Of a DNA stretch of 64,000 bases, positions 23,775 through 35,700 are shown one piece after another. Source of the DNA: Isoetes taiwanensis (Eukaryota; Streptophyta; Lycopodiopsida; Isoetales; Isoetaceae). The stretch is taken from contig JAJEKV010000237.1 in the NCBI GenBank assembly GCA_021234155.1, positions 310,001 to 374,000 of the forward strand, read 5' to 3'. The stretch's first letter is position 1. Each line of letters starts with the position of its first letter. The notes below the pieces were generated by a model. That model did not search any database and was not told the DNA's origin. It worked only from the letters and a program-made list of their open reading frames with translations. Made by a program: the position numbers and the translations under genes.

Positions 23775-26318
23775 GTGAGAAAACTGCTTGCAATGTTCTC
23801 GAAGACTTGCATTCTTGAGGAAGTCAATGTAGAGATTGAAGCGTTGACGGGAAAGCAGGTCTTCTACCCTAGATTTGTCAAGACACGGAGACGCAGTTTC
23901 CGGGATGTTACAATTGCAAGGAAAATATCATTCTCCAAATGCGACATATGTGAAGTTATTCGCACGAAGCTGTTGAAGACCAAAGATGTGGCAGAAAGGA
24001 ACATACTACATGAACAGAGGACACTAGAATGGAACAAATTTCCTGTCCTACACAGATTGGTCATGGAGGGTGTACTCCCATAGGCATCCACGGGAAGCGG
24101 TGTGTATCATTCATGACAAGATGGACCCATGGAATAATTTAAGGGCTAAACTTAGCTATTTGACGATTTTTTAGCACATTTTCAAAAAAAGATGGCTAAA
24201 GTAACTGAAAAAAACTAGGAAAAAAAATATAATTTTAGCTTAACTTTTTCGGGATTTGTGCCAACCCTGGAGCTCTTTAGCCAAACACTAGAAAGTAAGA
24301 GAGTGAAATTTTGTATTGTTTAGCTAAACCATAGAAACTTTTGGAATGAATTTCGGGCTAGTTTAGCTAATATCATTCTAGTTTATATGAAATATATGAT
24401 TAGTAGTTTAGTTTCTAGCATTATGAATTAATTTCAGTCCTAGACTTTGCTAATTAGCATTGTTTTAGAATGTTTTCACAAAGAAAATGACTAAAATAAG
24501 TGGAATATATTGAAAACAAAAGTATAGTAATTTGGCTTAATATTTTCTGTTGGTCACACTATAGAAATTTTTGGGATGATGTTTGGGTTAGTTTAGCTAA
24601 ACGCTAGAAAGTATGAGAGGAAAAATGTGTACAGTTTAGCTAAACCACAGAAAGTTTTGGGATTAGTATCGAGCAAGTTTAGCTAAAGTCATTCTGGCTA
24701 ATAAGAAATATGCGATTAGTAATTTATTCCCTGGATGGACCAAGCAAAGACAATGATGCTACGCGACAGTAATTAGTTAAATCTCTTTGGAGGTTGGATA
24801 AGTTGAAGACATCTCTAGTAGGTGTTATCACGCATGGGCATGGCAAGGGTGCGTATGGGAGTTTCTTTTTCGGCCTCTAGCCAAATGAAATGACTCTAAT
24901 TTTCATGTTGGTTCAATAAATAGCACTTTGAAAAGGCTTGAGATGGTGCATGATTATAGTGGTGGTCATCTAACCAAACCTGAGCCTAGAGCACTAGAGT
25001 GGGTTGCTGCACTAAGGAACACCTCTGCACTTCAGGCGAAGTTGTCATTGACAAATGGGGATCTTCCAAAATAGATGCCAGCACCAAACGGCCCGTCGTT
25101 CAAGGCTCTCCTGAAAACGCTCCTTTTACAACTCGACAATGCATCTGGACAGAACAAGAATCGGTACGCATTCTCATATTTGTCCTACCTTGTGTATCTG
25201 GGTGTGTTTGAGGAGACTGAATTGGGGTTCATAATGATGTGCCACACGCATGAGGATATTGATGCTTTGTTCGGGAATTTGTCATCATCACTGAAGAAGG
25301 CTGAGGTGCTGACCATGCTTGAACTATTACATGAGTGGCTTAAATGCAATCTCAAGGCACCATTCCCCTATATTGTTGACAAAGTGCCAGATTGGAAAGG
25401 CTTCATCGAGGGCTACATTCTCGATGGTGAAGACAGATTGACGGGCCACACCAGCCATGTTGCATTCAAATTTGCTATAAATGGCGAGTGGCCAGTCATG
25501 TACCACAAAGCTAGATCTAGCTTCCTGGAGTGGCTAGTAGCAAAAGGAATTCGGATGTAGAAGCAGGGACCATGGGAGGCCATCGATGCCACAAGGAAAC
25601 CCTAAATAGATGCCTCCCAAGGAGTCAATTAAAGACTTGGGCCAGCTATGCAACCGTATCTACAAGCATATCCTCCATTGGGTTGCAATCTCTACTACTA
25701 ACAAGGGCAACCATGAGCAGGCTAACTATTCGATACAATTTACCTCCACCATTGAGTATTGGATGCAATTCTTACAGGGAAGATTCGTCACATTGAGGGA
25801 TGCCACGAAGACTTTTGGCTACAAACTAAGCAGGTGCCCGTTGATTGTCCAAATGCAGAGTAGTGGAAGCACTTGCAAGTATGGCACCTGCTGATATAGG
25901 TCCTTGGAAAGATAGACCCATACCAAAATTTAATCCGTTCAAAAACCTGTCAAAATGCATGTTTGTTCTAGCACGTCCGGATGATGTCTTGTGACCCACC
26001 TGGGTGGGGTATACTACTGAAGAGCCACATATGGACAACAAGAAGGAGAACTTTGAGACCATTCAGGTGACTTGGTAGGGGCCAGTACCAGCGAGGAACC
26101 AGGTGTATTCAGCTATAATGAGGAACCAGGTGTATCCAGCTAATTATATCAACTGCTGGAAGAAGAGATGGAGGCCAACAGTGGCAGGTGATCGCATTGA
26201 CATAGATGCCATTGACTTTGCTTGCACTTCATGTAACAAGAAGAAGCTTTCCACCACTATTAAGATTCCAATGCACGTAGCTGACGCTTATTCATCACTT
26301 ATTGGGGACGGCAATTAA
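23775..26318 (+). pseudogene. DUF7869-like transposon-associated gene, split by hAT insertion
   Basis: The N-terminal part (23775-24127) has FSKCDICEVIRTKLLKT and, after a shift, REAVCIIHDKMD. Reading resumes after the insertion at 24742 with QAKTMMLRD, then TSLVGVITHGHGKGAYG. The best frame, 25075-25560, has LLQLDNASGQNKNRY, a hydrophobic stretch, and MMCHTHEDIDALFG, then PDWKGFIEGYI and a WP.MYHKA end. Downstream pieces read ARPDD, VGYTTEEPH, TWWGPV-like and YINCWKKRW (25896-26318). The LDN...NKNRY and HTHEDID motifs are what I remember for DUF7869 proteins. Their acidic residues suggest an RNase H-like fold, but catalysis is unproven. Several frameshifts make this a pseudogene or a poorly polished sequence. 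Confidence 0.6.
24128..24733. mobile_element. hAT-like non-autonomous element, 606 bp
   Basis: It is flanked by the 8 bp direct repeat GATGGACC (24120-24127 and 24734-24741). Ends are CATGGAATAATTT and, inverted, CAGGGAATAAATT, matching the CA(G)GG start and 8 bp duplication of hAT elements. The interior has two diverged copies of a 160 bp block rich in GTTTAGCTAAAC-type palindromes (about 24275-24420 and 24580-24725). No transposase is present. It sits within the DUF7869-like coding sequence, between KMD and QAKT. Confidence 0.8.
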
Positions 26319-29300
26319 GGTGAGAAAAAACTCATTGATGTAAGAATTTAGCAAATGCTCCAAAAATTCAAGTTTTGTCCAGATATAATGAAATAGTGCT
26401 TTTGTTACAGTAATGCACTGATTTTTCACGTCTTTATGCAGAAAGAAGGCATCCAGGTGAGCCTTTCTTATTTGGCCCCTGTTCTTGCTCTAAAACTTCA
26501 TAATTCTATGATATGTTCTTGTTTTAAACACAAACTGTGGTTTGCATAATGCAAGCACTTCCGTCCATGGGCCATTTCATGGTGCCTGTGCATCTTCTCC
26601 TTCCATCCTCCTCCTTGTTTTTGAAATAAAGAAAGCCACAGAGGGCGAGCTGTTCCTGCCTGCTAGAATATGAACTGCCCCATGTATAACAGACACTCAA
26701 ACTTGGCAGCAAGCCGCCTGCTGCCAACAACACATGCTCATGCAACTACTTTGGATCAAACACCCGAGAAGCCTTGGGAGCAAGTCCAGGCTGATGATGA
26801 GAACTATGCAGCTAAAGCTTGCACATCTCGTTGAACATATAGAGTCTTCCACATCCGCATTACTAAAAAAATGGTTGGCTACGTAAAAGCAAAGCATCTC
26901 TAGTATAGAACTTCGCATGCGGTAATTTGTTGCTCGCTTTGACCATATGCAATTTGAATGCCACCAGGCTCGGTGGACGTTACCAAGCTCCAGATTGATG
27001 TTGCCATGACATCTGATAAGTTGGACACCATGTTCTAGACTATGGAATGCTTTGAGCAGGATATTGGAGAGAATAAAGAATGAAGAAGTTCGATTGGTTC
27101 CATATATCTTCAAAAACTGGATACTTTAAAGGTCAAATCATCTATCTCTGCAGTCACTTTAAGTGAGGTTTTTGAATAGATATCATAAATAGATTGCCAG
27201 AACTGATCAGGAAAAAGTCTCAAGAAGCGATTGACAATGGTCATAAGAAGGTCTGAAAAATAATAGCGTAAAGAACAAAGGTATACATTACCTTACTTAG
27301 TGAATCAACACTGTGGTTAAGTTTGTGACTCACATTTTATTGCGGGGAGATTCCTCAAAAAAAAAAAGAAAAAGAAAAATAGTCTTAGACATGCCTAAGT
27401 TCTTGTCCAAGTGTGGGGTAATTCCTTAGACAGAGTGGGTTTTAACAGCTTATGGTATATTCTGGGCATGTTTCAAGCAAAAAATGGACAAAACTGCTTT
27501 GAATTGTATTTAGATTTGAATGAGACTTTGGTGGATCTTAGTTATTGGAAAAAAAAAATGACATCTTAGGCATATAAGATAAACATTAACAAATATAAAT
27601 ACTCCAACACAAAAAGCATAAAAGGACTTTCAATGGCTAAAAAGATTTAGCTTCTCTAATCATTCATAGATTTTGCTCTAACTATATCCCAATACCTAAT
27701 GAACTTAGAGATATTAATCATATAACGTAAATTCCTAGATTCAAAGATGCTATATTGTGATATTCTTGCACCTTGTTGCTTATGTGGCTAGAATTCTTGC
27801 AAAATAAGGCATTAATGTCATGGAAAACTGCCAATTCCAATTAAAGATAGGGTTCAAAGTCTCACTTCTACGTAGTACATCTCGAGGTTGAGGTTAATGA
27901 ACTTAGAGACTATGAATGAATGCTCGGGTTTGGCTTTCAAGAATAGGAAACCTCCCCAGTTTTCTTCTATGGAAACCTCTCCAGCTTTCCATCAAAGCCT
28001 GAGGAGGTTTCCACTGTTGTTAACTTGGGGAGGTTTTCAACCTTGCCAATGATTTTTGGATCCCCGATAGCAATTGGTCATAATTAACCCAAATTGAATA
28101 TCTACGGCAAAAATTAGTCTCTTTTTTTGTATAATTTTTCTATTCAATTTCTTATTGCTTTTTCCAGCCAAAGCAACATGCTTTTGATTGCTTGCAGGGC
28201 CAGCGACCTTCTTCTGACGATTGGTGATTCTTCTGGAGCGAAGGGTTTTTGGAGACCGATTTAGAAAAGCTTATGTTACAGTTACAGTTCATACGTAATA
28301 GGGTTCTTCTAAGGCGGCCAGATCATCTAAGTATGATGTTGCCCTAGAGCTTTCGTGGTGCATTAGAAATGGCCGATTATTATAGATCATCTTTATGAAC
28401 TCTGAAATATGTGCTTGCTGAGCCATCTGATTAATCAATCAGAAATATGAAGACGGATTTGCACTGCCGATCAGAGAGGGGACTTCATTCTAAAAAATAA
28501 TTCGGCCTTTTCTTCCTATTCTAACATGGCTGATCACATGGCTTGTGATCTAAGCATGCTTGTTGGGGTCTATTGTTTAGCGGATTGGCTGCATCAAAAT
28601 CATGGAATCCGATCAATGCTTCTTGGCTTTGCAAGGGCATTTCAAAAAATAAGTTACATATTTTGCTGGCCACTCAGAAGAGCTTTTCCTCGAGGAATAG
28701 ACTATGGCTTTGAAGAATAGGCTATGTCTAGAAATATACCAGTTGATTTTTAAATATATTTTTACCGGTTGATTGTGAACGAACCCTACAAACTAAGTTT
28801 TCGTTGCTATTTTTCTTTCCTTATGGGTTTTTTCTGCATCTTTGATTTTTGACCATTGATCTCTGGAATATTCCATGTTTTATGCCAGATCAAAGGCCAT
28901 TAAATTTTCCGTCAACAATTCGTTTGCCACATCCAATGGTCCAAACCGGACATATGATTGCAAGCAAAAAATAAAAACTGGCGAAAAACCTCCAAGCAAT
29001 GGTGTGTGGGCACCAATCCTTGACCACGCATTTCGTGTTTAGAGTCTACTCCGGCTTCAATCTTTGCCCCAAACACTGACGAAATACAAAACTCTGTTTA
29101 ACACTTTCAAATCAGCACCTTCGGCCTGTGCCCTGTATCTCAATACTCTGAGTTCAAATGCCATAATCTTTGCAAGTCTTCCCCACACCAGGCCATCGAA
29201 CACAATTGACACCTCCACGCCTCACCAGAACCCTATAATTTGAAGAACCCATTAAATTTTCAACGGAAAACCTCCTTGCCACTCGACTTTGCTAATTGGC

Positions 29301-30100
29301 TCAATCGGCTGCATGTCTTCATACTCATGGCACTTTGAATCGACCATGTATCCTGCACTATTGCCCTAACCAACCCTCAGTTGAATCAAACACTTCGATC
29401 CTCTTTCTCCACACCAGGGCTCACCAGAGCTCACCAGAACCAGCACTATGACTCAGAAGAGCGTGGGCTTCATCTGCCATAGGCATATCGGAACCCCTGC
29501 CTGCCTGCCTACCTGCCCCGCTGGGATTCCTTCCCAACCCTGCTGAAAAAAGAAAGGAGCATGTATTCTTATCCTTCTATCCTCAAACCATGCACATCGA
29601 CGCCAAAATAATCATCCCATAGCCGATTTTGGAATCCTGTCCGACAAGCAGCTCAAGTCACTAAAAAAATACACTCTCACTACGGTTTTGCATACAATAC
29701 ACCCGTCAAATCTAGACAAAACCATGCCTAAAATACTGTCCCCAAATACCAAACTAAATAATTAAAAGTTTATATGTGTAAGTGGAAGAATGTAACAATT
29801 AGCCAGCACTTAAAATACTTCAATTCCATATTCTATCTTTGCCTATGTGCTTTTCTCCTTGCACATCTATGGAGTTGATTGAAGGAGCTTGTGCTCACAA
29901 TGAGTTTAGGAGATTATGCTCACAATGACATAAACTCAACAAAGTGTGAGCTTTTACAACAATTTTATGGAAAGCTCCCCTAGATTCTTTGGAAAACTAG
30001 GGAGGTTTCCATAAAATTTAAAAAAAAAAAAGTTATTAATTTACACCACCACCTCATTAAGAAGCACGTGGATCGAGGTGCACGAGAGCATGAACCTTCG
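26319..30100. other. Non-coding DNA
   Basis: No gene is supported. There is a first small cluster of GGAAACCTCC words at about 27949-28035 in both orientations, a purine-rich run at 27357-27380 and an A-run near 30020. A pyrimidine-rich stretch at 29400-29530 has CACCAG and CTGCCTGC repeats. Short frames such as 28526-28720 lack any recognisable domain. Confidence 0.5.
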
Positions 30101-30129
30101 TGCAAAAATGAGGGTTTTCTTTTTTATTT

Positions 30130-30385
30130 TTTATGGAAACCTCCCCTATTTTCCATGGAAACCTCCCCTATTTTCTTAATTGGAAACCTCCCCAAGTCGT
30201 ACAAAGAAAATAGGGGAGGTTTCCATGAATACCTCCCCTATTTTCTAAAGTGAAAACCTCCCCGGGTGTACGAAGAAAATTGGGGAGGTTTCCGTGGAAG
30301 ACTGTGGAGGTTTCCAGGAAAGGTGGAGAGGTTTCCAAGGAGAGTTGGGGAGGTTTCCAGGAAAAGTTGGAAAGGTTTCCACTGG
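30130..30385. repeat. GGAAACCTCCCC word array with inverted halves
   Basis: About ten copies of GGAAACCTCCCC or its complement GGGGAGGTTTCC sit at 20-40 bp spacing. The left half reads mainly one way and the right half mainly the other. At the switch, 30205-30246, there is a perfect 16 bp stem (AGAAAATAGGGGAGGT and its complement) with a 10-base loop. The open frames across the array on both strands are by-products of the repeat. Confidence 0.85.
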
Positions 30386-30746
30386 AGTCCATGGGGCGCC
30401 AATAAAACCATGGGGAATTCACATGGGCATTTTTTCTTGAGCGTTGAAAATTGGACAAGGGCATTTTTTCTTGAGCACTAAAAATTGTCCAAGTAAGCTG
30501 AAGCATTGCTTCAGCAGCATGCCGAGAAGCTGAAAGAGGTGAAGATAGCTGAAATTTTTGGTTTCAGCAACGGTAAGCAACTTTTTAGCTGGTCATCGCT
30601 ATTTGTCCATGTGAGTCCCCCATCACACCCTCTAATATGATGTAAACTATTTTTCTTTTAATATAATTTTCACTTGTTGCTTCCTCCTTGCATTTGTTAG
30701 AAAATCTTTGCTATTCGTGTTACCTTTTCATACATTCTTGGTCTAA

Positions 30747-31252
30747 GGGTACATTCGCACACGCGGTTAAGTTAAGTTAAAATATGGTTTTTAACTAAAT
30801 TTACATTCGCACCACTAGTTAAGTTAGCATATAGTTAAGAAATATAGTTAAGAATTTAGTTAACTTTTTTAACGAAAAACACTAACTAAACTTGTCTTCG
30901 CATCTTGTGCAGTTAAGTTAGCAAAATTAACCAAAAGTTAACTAAATTAAAAATTAGCACTAAAAGTTAAATGACCTCATAGAGGTCACTTTAAGTTTAG
31001 TTAAATGTGCTTATAATTTTTTATGCCTTTGGCTAACTTAACTAGACATGTTCGAAAGCATTTAGTTAACTAGTTAAGTTATTTTTTAACCAAAATTTTT
31101 AACTAAACGAGTGCGAAATGGTTTTCCGTTAAGTTAGCCTAACTAAATTTTTTAACTACCTTTGGTGCGAAGGCAATCACCCGGTTAATATTAACTTAAC
31201 TTAATGGTAAAAATTAACTTAACTAAACTTAACCATGGGTGCGAATAGACCC
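30747..31252. mobile_element. Tourist-like MITE, 506 bp
   Basis: The left end GGGTACATTCGCAC and inverted right end GGGTCTATTCGCAC begin terminal inverted repeats that can be followed for about 34 bp (including GGTTAAGTT). The element is flanked by TAA on both sides (30744-30746, 31253-31255), the 3 bp duplication of PIF/Harbinger elements. The interior is almost entirely GTTAAGTTA-type sequence in both orientations. No coding frame is present. Confidence 0.85.
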
Positions 31253-31366
31253 TAAGATAGGCAATCATCAAGTGCTTATCCGACAACAAAAATAGATTCG
31301 TACCTCTTCTTAGAGCTAAATCGCACTTACAGCTATGGCCTACGCCTGGTAAACAATTTCGGATTA

Positions 31367-31519
31367 GGGTACGTTCCTATGTTGTCGCCTGACTTCAAAT
31401 TATTGCCAAAGTTAATGCTAAAGTTGGCTTTGAGTTTTCAAAAATTGCAGAGGATTTTTAAAAGCTGCGGTTGACACCTTTGAATTTCAAAGTCCGGTTA
31501 GGCTCACGAGAACGTAGCC
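31367..31519. mobile_element. Second Tourist-like MITE, 153 bp
   Basis: Ends are GGGTACGTTC and, inverted, GGCTACGTTC, flanked by TTA at 31364-31366 and 31520-31522. The terminal sequence is related to that of the 506 bp element just upstream, so both may depend on the same PIF/Harbinger transposase. Confidence 0.72.
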
Positions 31520-32189
31520 TTAGTGAGGCAAAACTGTTCTGCTGCAGTAGTCGGACAATTTAGAACGTGTTGAAGGCAAGCAAGCCTCGCAAGAAAACCA
31601 TCTTCAAAGAAACGCATCGCAGGAGGTGGCACAAAAATAAGGGTGATACTACCATGTGTGATTTCAGAGGATCTGATATGACATGGGAACCAATAAATAT
31701 GTGCATATTTCTTATTCGCTTCAATTTTAATTGAATACTGCCATTGCCCTTAGTGGAAATCCGGCCTAAATATGACATTGGATCCAGAGCCATCAGCCCA
31801 AGCAACAACTGGTCACAAAATCTTCTCTTTGAATACCTGTATCAGATTTGCAAGTGATTGACCATAGCGATGAGTACAAAATTACAAAAATGGCTACATT
31901 ACAACTAGTGTGTACCGTTTCACGGTCTTGGATCTTTAGTGAATTTTGTTCACTCCAGTTATAAATTTCTTTTTGTTGCAATTAAATTATTTCATTAACT
32001 GGATTTGGTATAAACTGTCTAGATGCACATTTGGAACATTAAAAATACCAAAACTACTTCCCATCTGAAACTTTGCAGAATAAAAGATATATAGACTATA
32101 GTGGACGTTTAATTATTGAAGTTCGACAGTCCCATATCTGAAAATGAATTGTCTCATCTGCAAAAGCTTCTGAGACCTAAAGTATGGCT

Positions 32190-32560
32190 TCCCTTTCTAC
32201 GACTTAGTGAAACATGACTATTAGGTTCTGCAGGTTATACTTGATTGAGAACACGTCATACATGTTTCCTACAACCAATATGATGAAACCATCACCATGT
32301 CGCATGTATTCCACAATTTCATAATCTGATATGATGCCAGTTCTTTGCACCTCAAAATAATTGATTGAAATCATTTGCTCACAAAAGCTGACAGCCAAAC
32401 CAATCATAGCCTTACATGATCAATGGCCTGATCAATGCCCTTGTGTTCCACGATTGTATTTTCTATTGTGCTGAATGACCGTACTTTACCTTCCTTCAGT
32501 GCCCTCATCTTGCTTGCAACTAAGTCTTCTTGTGTAATCATGGCTAGCCACTTTGAAGAT
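32190..32560 (-). other. Possible small two-exon fragment, unrecognised
   Basis: On the minus strand, a frame starting MITQEDLVASKMRALKEGK runs to a GTAAGG-type donor near 32411. It is followed by an open frame with QRTGIISDYEIVEYMRHGDG (32204-32407). I do not recognise either. They lie 140-500 bp downstream of the MAP1A stop on the same strand, so they could be 3' flank rather than a gene. Confidence 0.2.
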
Positions 32561-32701
32561 GAGAACAAGAGATAAGTAACCACAAATCAAAAAGAATTTA
32601 CTGGTTGATCTTTGTCACCATTGTTGTAGCTGGACTTTGGATGGTGTTGTGTTGTGGGTATTGCATCAGTAGATAAATAAAGCTTGAAAGTAAAGCTCAT
32701 A

Positions 32702-35700
32702 TTACTTATTCGCAAGCCATGGGAAAACATCTGGGGAACCTGGCAGGCGTGCAGTGAGGACTTCCACCCCTGTTTCCGTTACCTGGCAAACAATAGTGGT
32801 ATTAGACATGTCAAACAACACCATATCATGCTTTGTTCTGGTAAAGGGACTAAAACATACAAGAAGAGTATGCTCGAACTGGGCACTCCTTTTACCATCA
32901 GCAGTTACAGCGGTCCAACCATCTGGCCACATTCTGTCCCGCCAGACCCCTGCAAAGCCTTTATTGGTCAACCATGAAGCCCCATAAACATATATATCAC
33001 TTGCCTGAATTGATCATAGGCTCAATTGTAAAGATCTGTCCAGCCTTCATAACTCCAACTGCTTTGTTTCGTGCGTAATGGGGAATATTGGGAGCACAAT
33101 GGAAAAGCTCACCAATGCCATGTCCACAATAAGATTTGACCTGAAATGTTTGATTTTATAAATGAACTCATCTATTTCACTTACTTAAAAAGAGATATGT
33201 TGTGCAGTACCACAGAGAATCCAGAGAGAGATGCATGACGATTGATGATTTCTCCAACTTCCCGGTACCGTACCCCTGGTTTTACTGAGAGAAGACATGT
33301 ATCAGAGAAACAACTGAAACACTCATTGCTTCAGCATAAAAACATGTCGGAAGTTGGAAAAAATAAGTCAGTTTGTGAAAAGGAATAACAGGAGGGAACG
33401 TACACATTCGATATATTACTGGCCCATTAGAATTAACAAGGTCATTCTATTAAATTAAGAGCTGCACAGAAACTACCAATTGCGATTGCCTTTTCAAGGC
33501 ACTCATATGTGCACTGAATGAGCTGTTGGGCCTCCTTGTCAACATTGCCAACAAAGAATGTCTCATTTAAGTCCCCTGCAAAAAACAACCTATTATTTCT
33601 TCTAACGGGACATCATTACAACATTCCTATCTTGCAAAACTTGTAAATACCATGGCAACCATCCAAAAAGATAGTGACATCTACATTGACGATATCTCCA
33701 TCCTCCAATACTCTATCAAAAACATGCCACGAAGTTAATGTCTATGAAGAGGTACAGAGGTATTAATTAGTCCACAGCCCGTTGTTACCTTGCATCTGGT
33801 ATCCCATGACAAATGACTTCATTTACCGACCTGGAAATAATTGTAAGAACAAAATTATGTCTACGTCGTGCAAGTTCAGCCAGCTAGGGATCACAATAAT
33901 CACGGCAGTACTCCATAGCTTTTTAAGGAAATTTCAAGGCCCAAAAAAACATGAAGATCTTTTACATAAGAACAATGTAAAAATGCTCACTAAGACAGAA
34001 AGAGACCAACATGAATTCAGGACGTATACAACCATGGCTCTAAGACTGAACAAACAAATCTCATCATTTGCTTCACTCACTAAGGTTGATTGTGGCCCAA
34101 TTAATCAGGGTGGTCGAATTAAGGTTGATATCTCCTAGATTGATTCTTCAGAACCTTACCTAGCAAAATTCTTCATTAGATCTGTGAATATTTCATATGT
34201 TATGTACATTCAGGTCTGTTAGAAATGTTGATGTCACTCTTGGCATATTTCAGGTGTTTGATAGGGGATTTGAGCTTAAAAAAAAAAATTGGATCTTACG
34301 TATGACTCTAGCAAATAAACAATCAGGTTACATCTTCAATAAACTGCTACTTTCAAAGTCTAGCAGCAGTTGACATCTGGATAGTGCTTGCCGGTTCTTG
34401 ATCACAACTTAAAGTTGGCCATGGAAAGCCTGATTAAATTTTATAAACGGAACCACCCCCCTATAAATAGATATTTCTAAGATGAAATGATAGTCTACAG
34501 CATATAAAAGAAATCATACTCAATGGAACGTTTTTGTTAGCTTTGCATTTAAGTAAGCATGCCATAAGTCAGCATATTTCATTCTTTCATAATAAGACCT
34601 TTTTGTAAGGAAGAGTTATGAACACTCACGTGCAGCAGGATTTTGGAAAAAAATGGTAGTTTAATGGGGATGGATATGCACCTGAATACAGACACAGAAT
34701 CAGCACGAATAATGAGTTTAAATTCGTAGAAATTAAAGAGGCTACACTAATAAACTTCAGAGAGAAATTAGAATAAGAATAAGCAATTAAATATAACTGA
34801 AAAAGATTTTAAAAATACAATATATATCTTATTGCTCACCCATTGACTGGTTCTAAGAACTCAGGACCACAGAGACATTCCATAAACAACCTTATGCCCC
34901 TTATCAACTTGAATGTCTAAATTAAATTCTAGAAAGAACTTGTTGATAAATAGATGTCATTGTTTATAACGCTTCTACTGACAGGAAAAGAAGATGACAT
35001 GAACCTGCTGAAACAGTTACATCATGGACAACCCTGTCAATTTCATCTGTTGTAATTCCTGGCCGGATAACTCGTGCAGCAGCATCCAACACCTCCCTTG
35101 CAACCTGAGAATAATGCCCCTAAATAAGTTCTACATTGTGGTGTATGGATGGGATTTCTAGTAAGAAGCAATGAAAAAACATATCAATATTGGTGCCAGT
35201 TCAGTGTGTTCCATCTGTCGAGACCAAATAAACAAATATCATCTCTAGCACTGGAAAACATCCCACATCTAGGTTATTTATTTTCCTCTTCCAATGTTAA
35301 AAATGAAATCACAATTCTAATCTTAATTCTTGATCGATGTGGGTCGATAATAAGTTTAAGGACATTCTGTCCCATGGCCACTTCAAACACTTGCAAACCA
35401 TGTAACAAACACTTCACACATTGTAATAACATGCTTCTTGCAGAGGGCCCGATGTTGAGGTCATTTTCTCCTCCTCATTTTACTTCTTTAAAAATCAATT
35501 AATTTTAGTTTAAATTCCTGGTTGACCTTAATGACGGGGTTTTGAATTGAAGTTAAAGACATCTTATCCTGTGGTTCCCCAAGCAACAAAGAGGGTCAAT
35601 TGCAGACAGCGTAACTAACATTTGCGATCACCCCAAGCAACAAGGAGGGCCAATTGCAGACTATGTAAGAGACACGTCAACTGTTATAATAACATCCGTG

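Larger units (their letters stand above)
18100..24562 (+). repeat. 6.5 kb direct duplication, copy B
   Basis: This is the counterpart of 895-7382, displaced by about 17.2 kb. It holds the same split LINE (plus part 18930-19219 and 20664-21065; minus part 19280-20604), the second LINE (22065-23640) and the start of the DUF7869-like gene. Most of the length is over 98% alike by eye. Differences are bunched in a few windows (19460-20110, 20370-20770, 22880-23010) and are enriched at CAG/CTG sites. Confidence 0.93.

Noticed and set aside
30130-30385. CRISPR-like spacing of a repeated 12 bp word
   Set aside because: Repeats occur in both orientations with irregular spacing, there are no cas genes, and the DNA is eukaryotic.
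30168-30506. 112-codon frame with repeated GNLSNF and WKPP words
   Set aside because: It is a translation of the GGAAACCTCCCC array.
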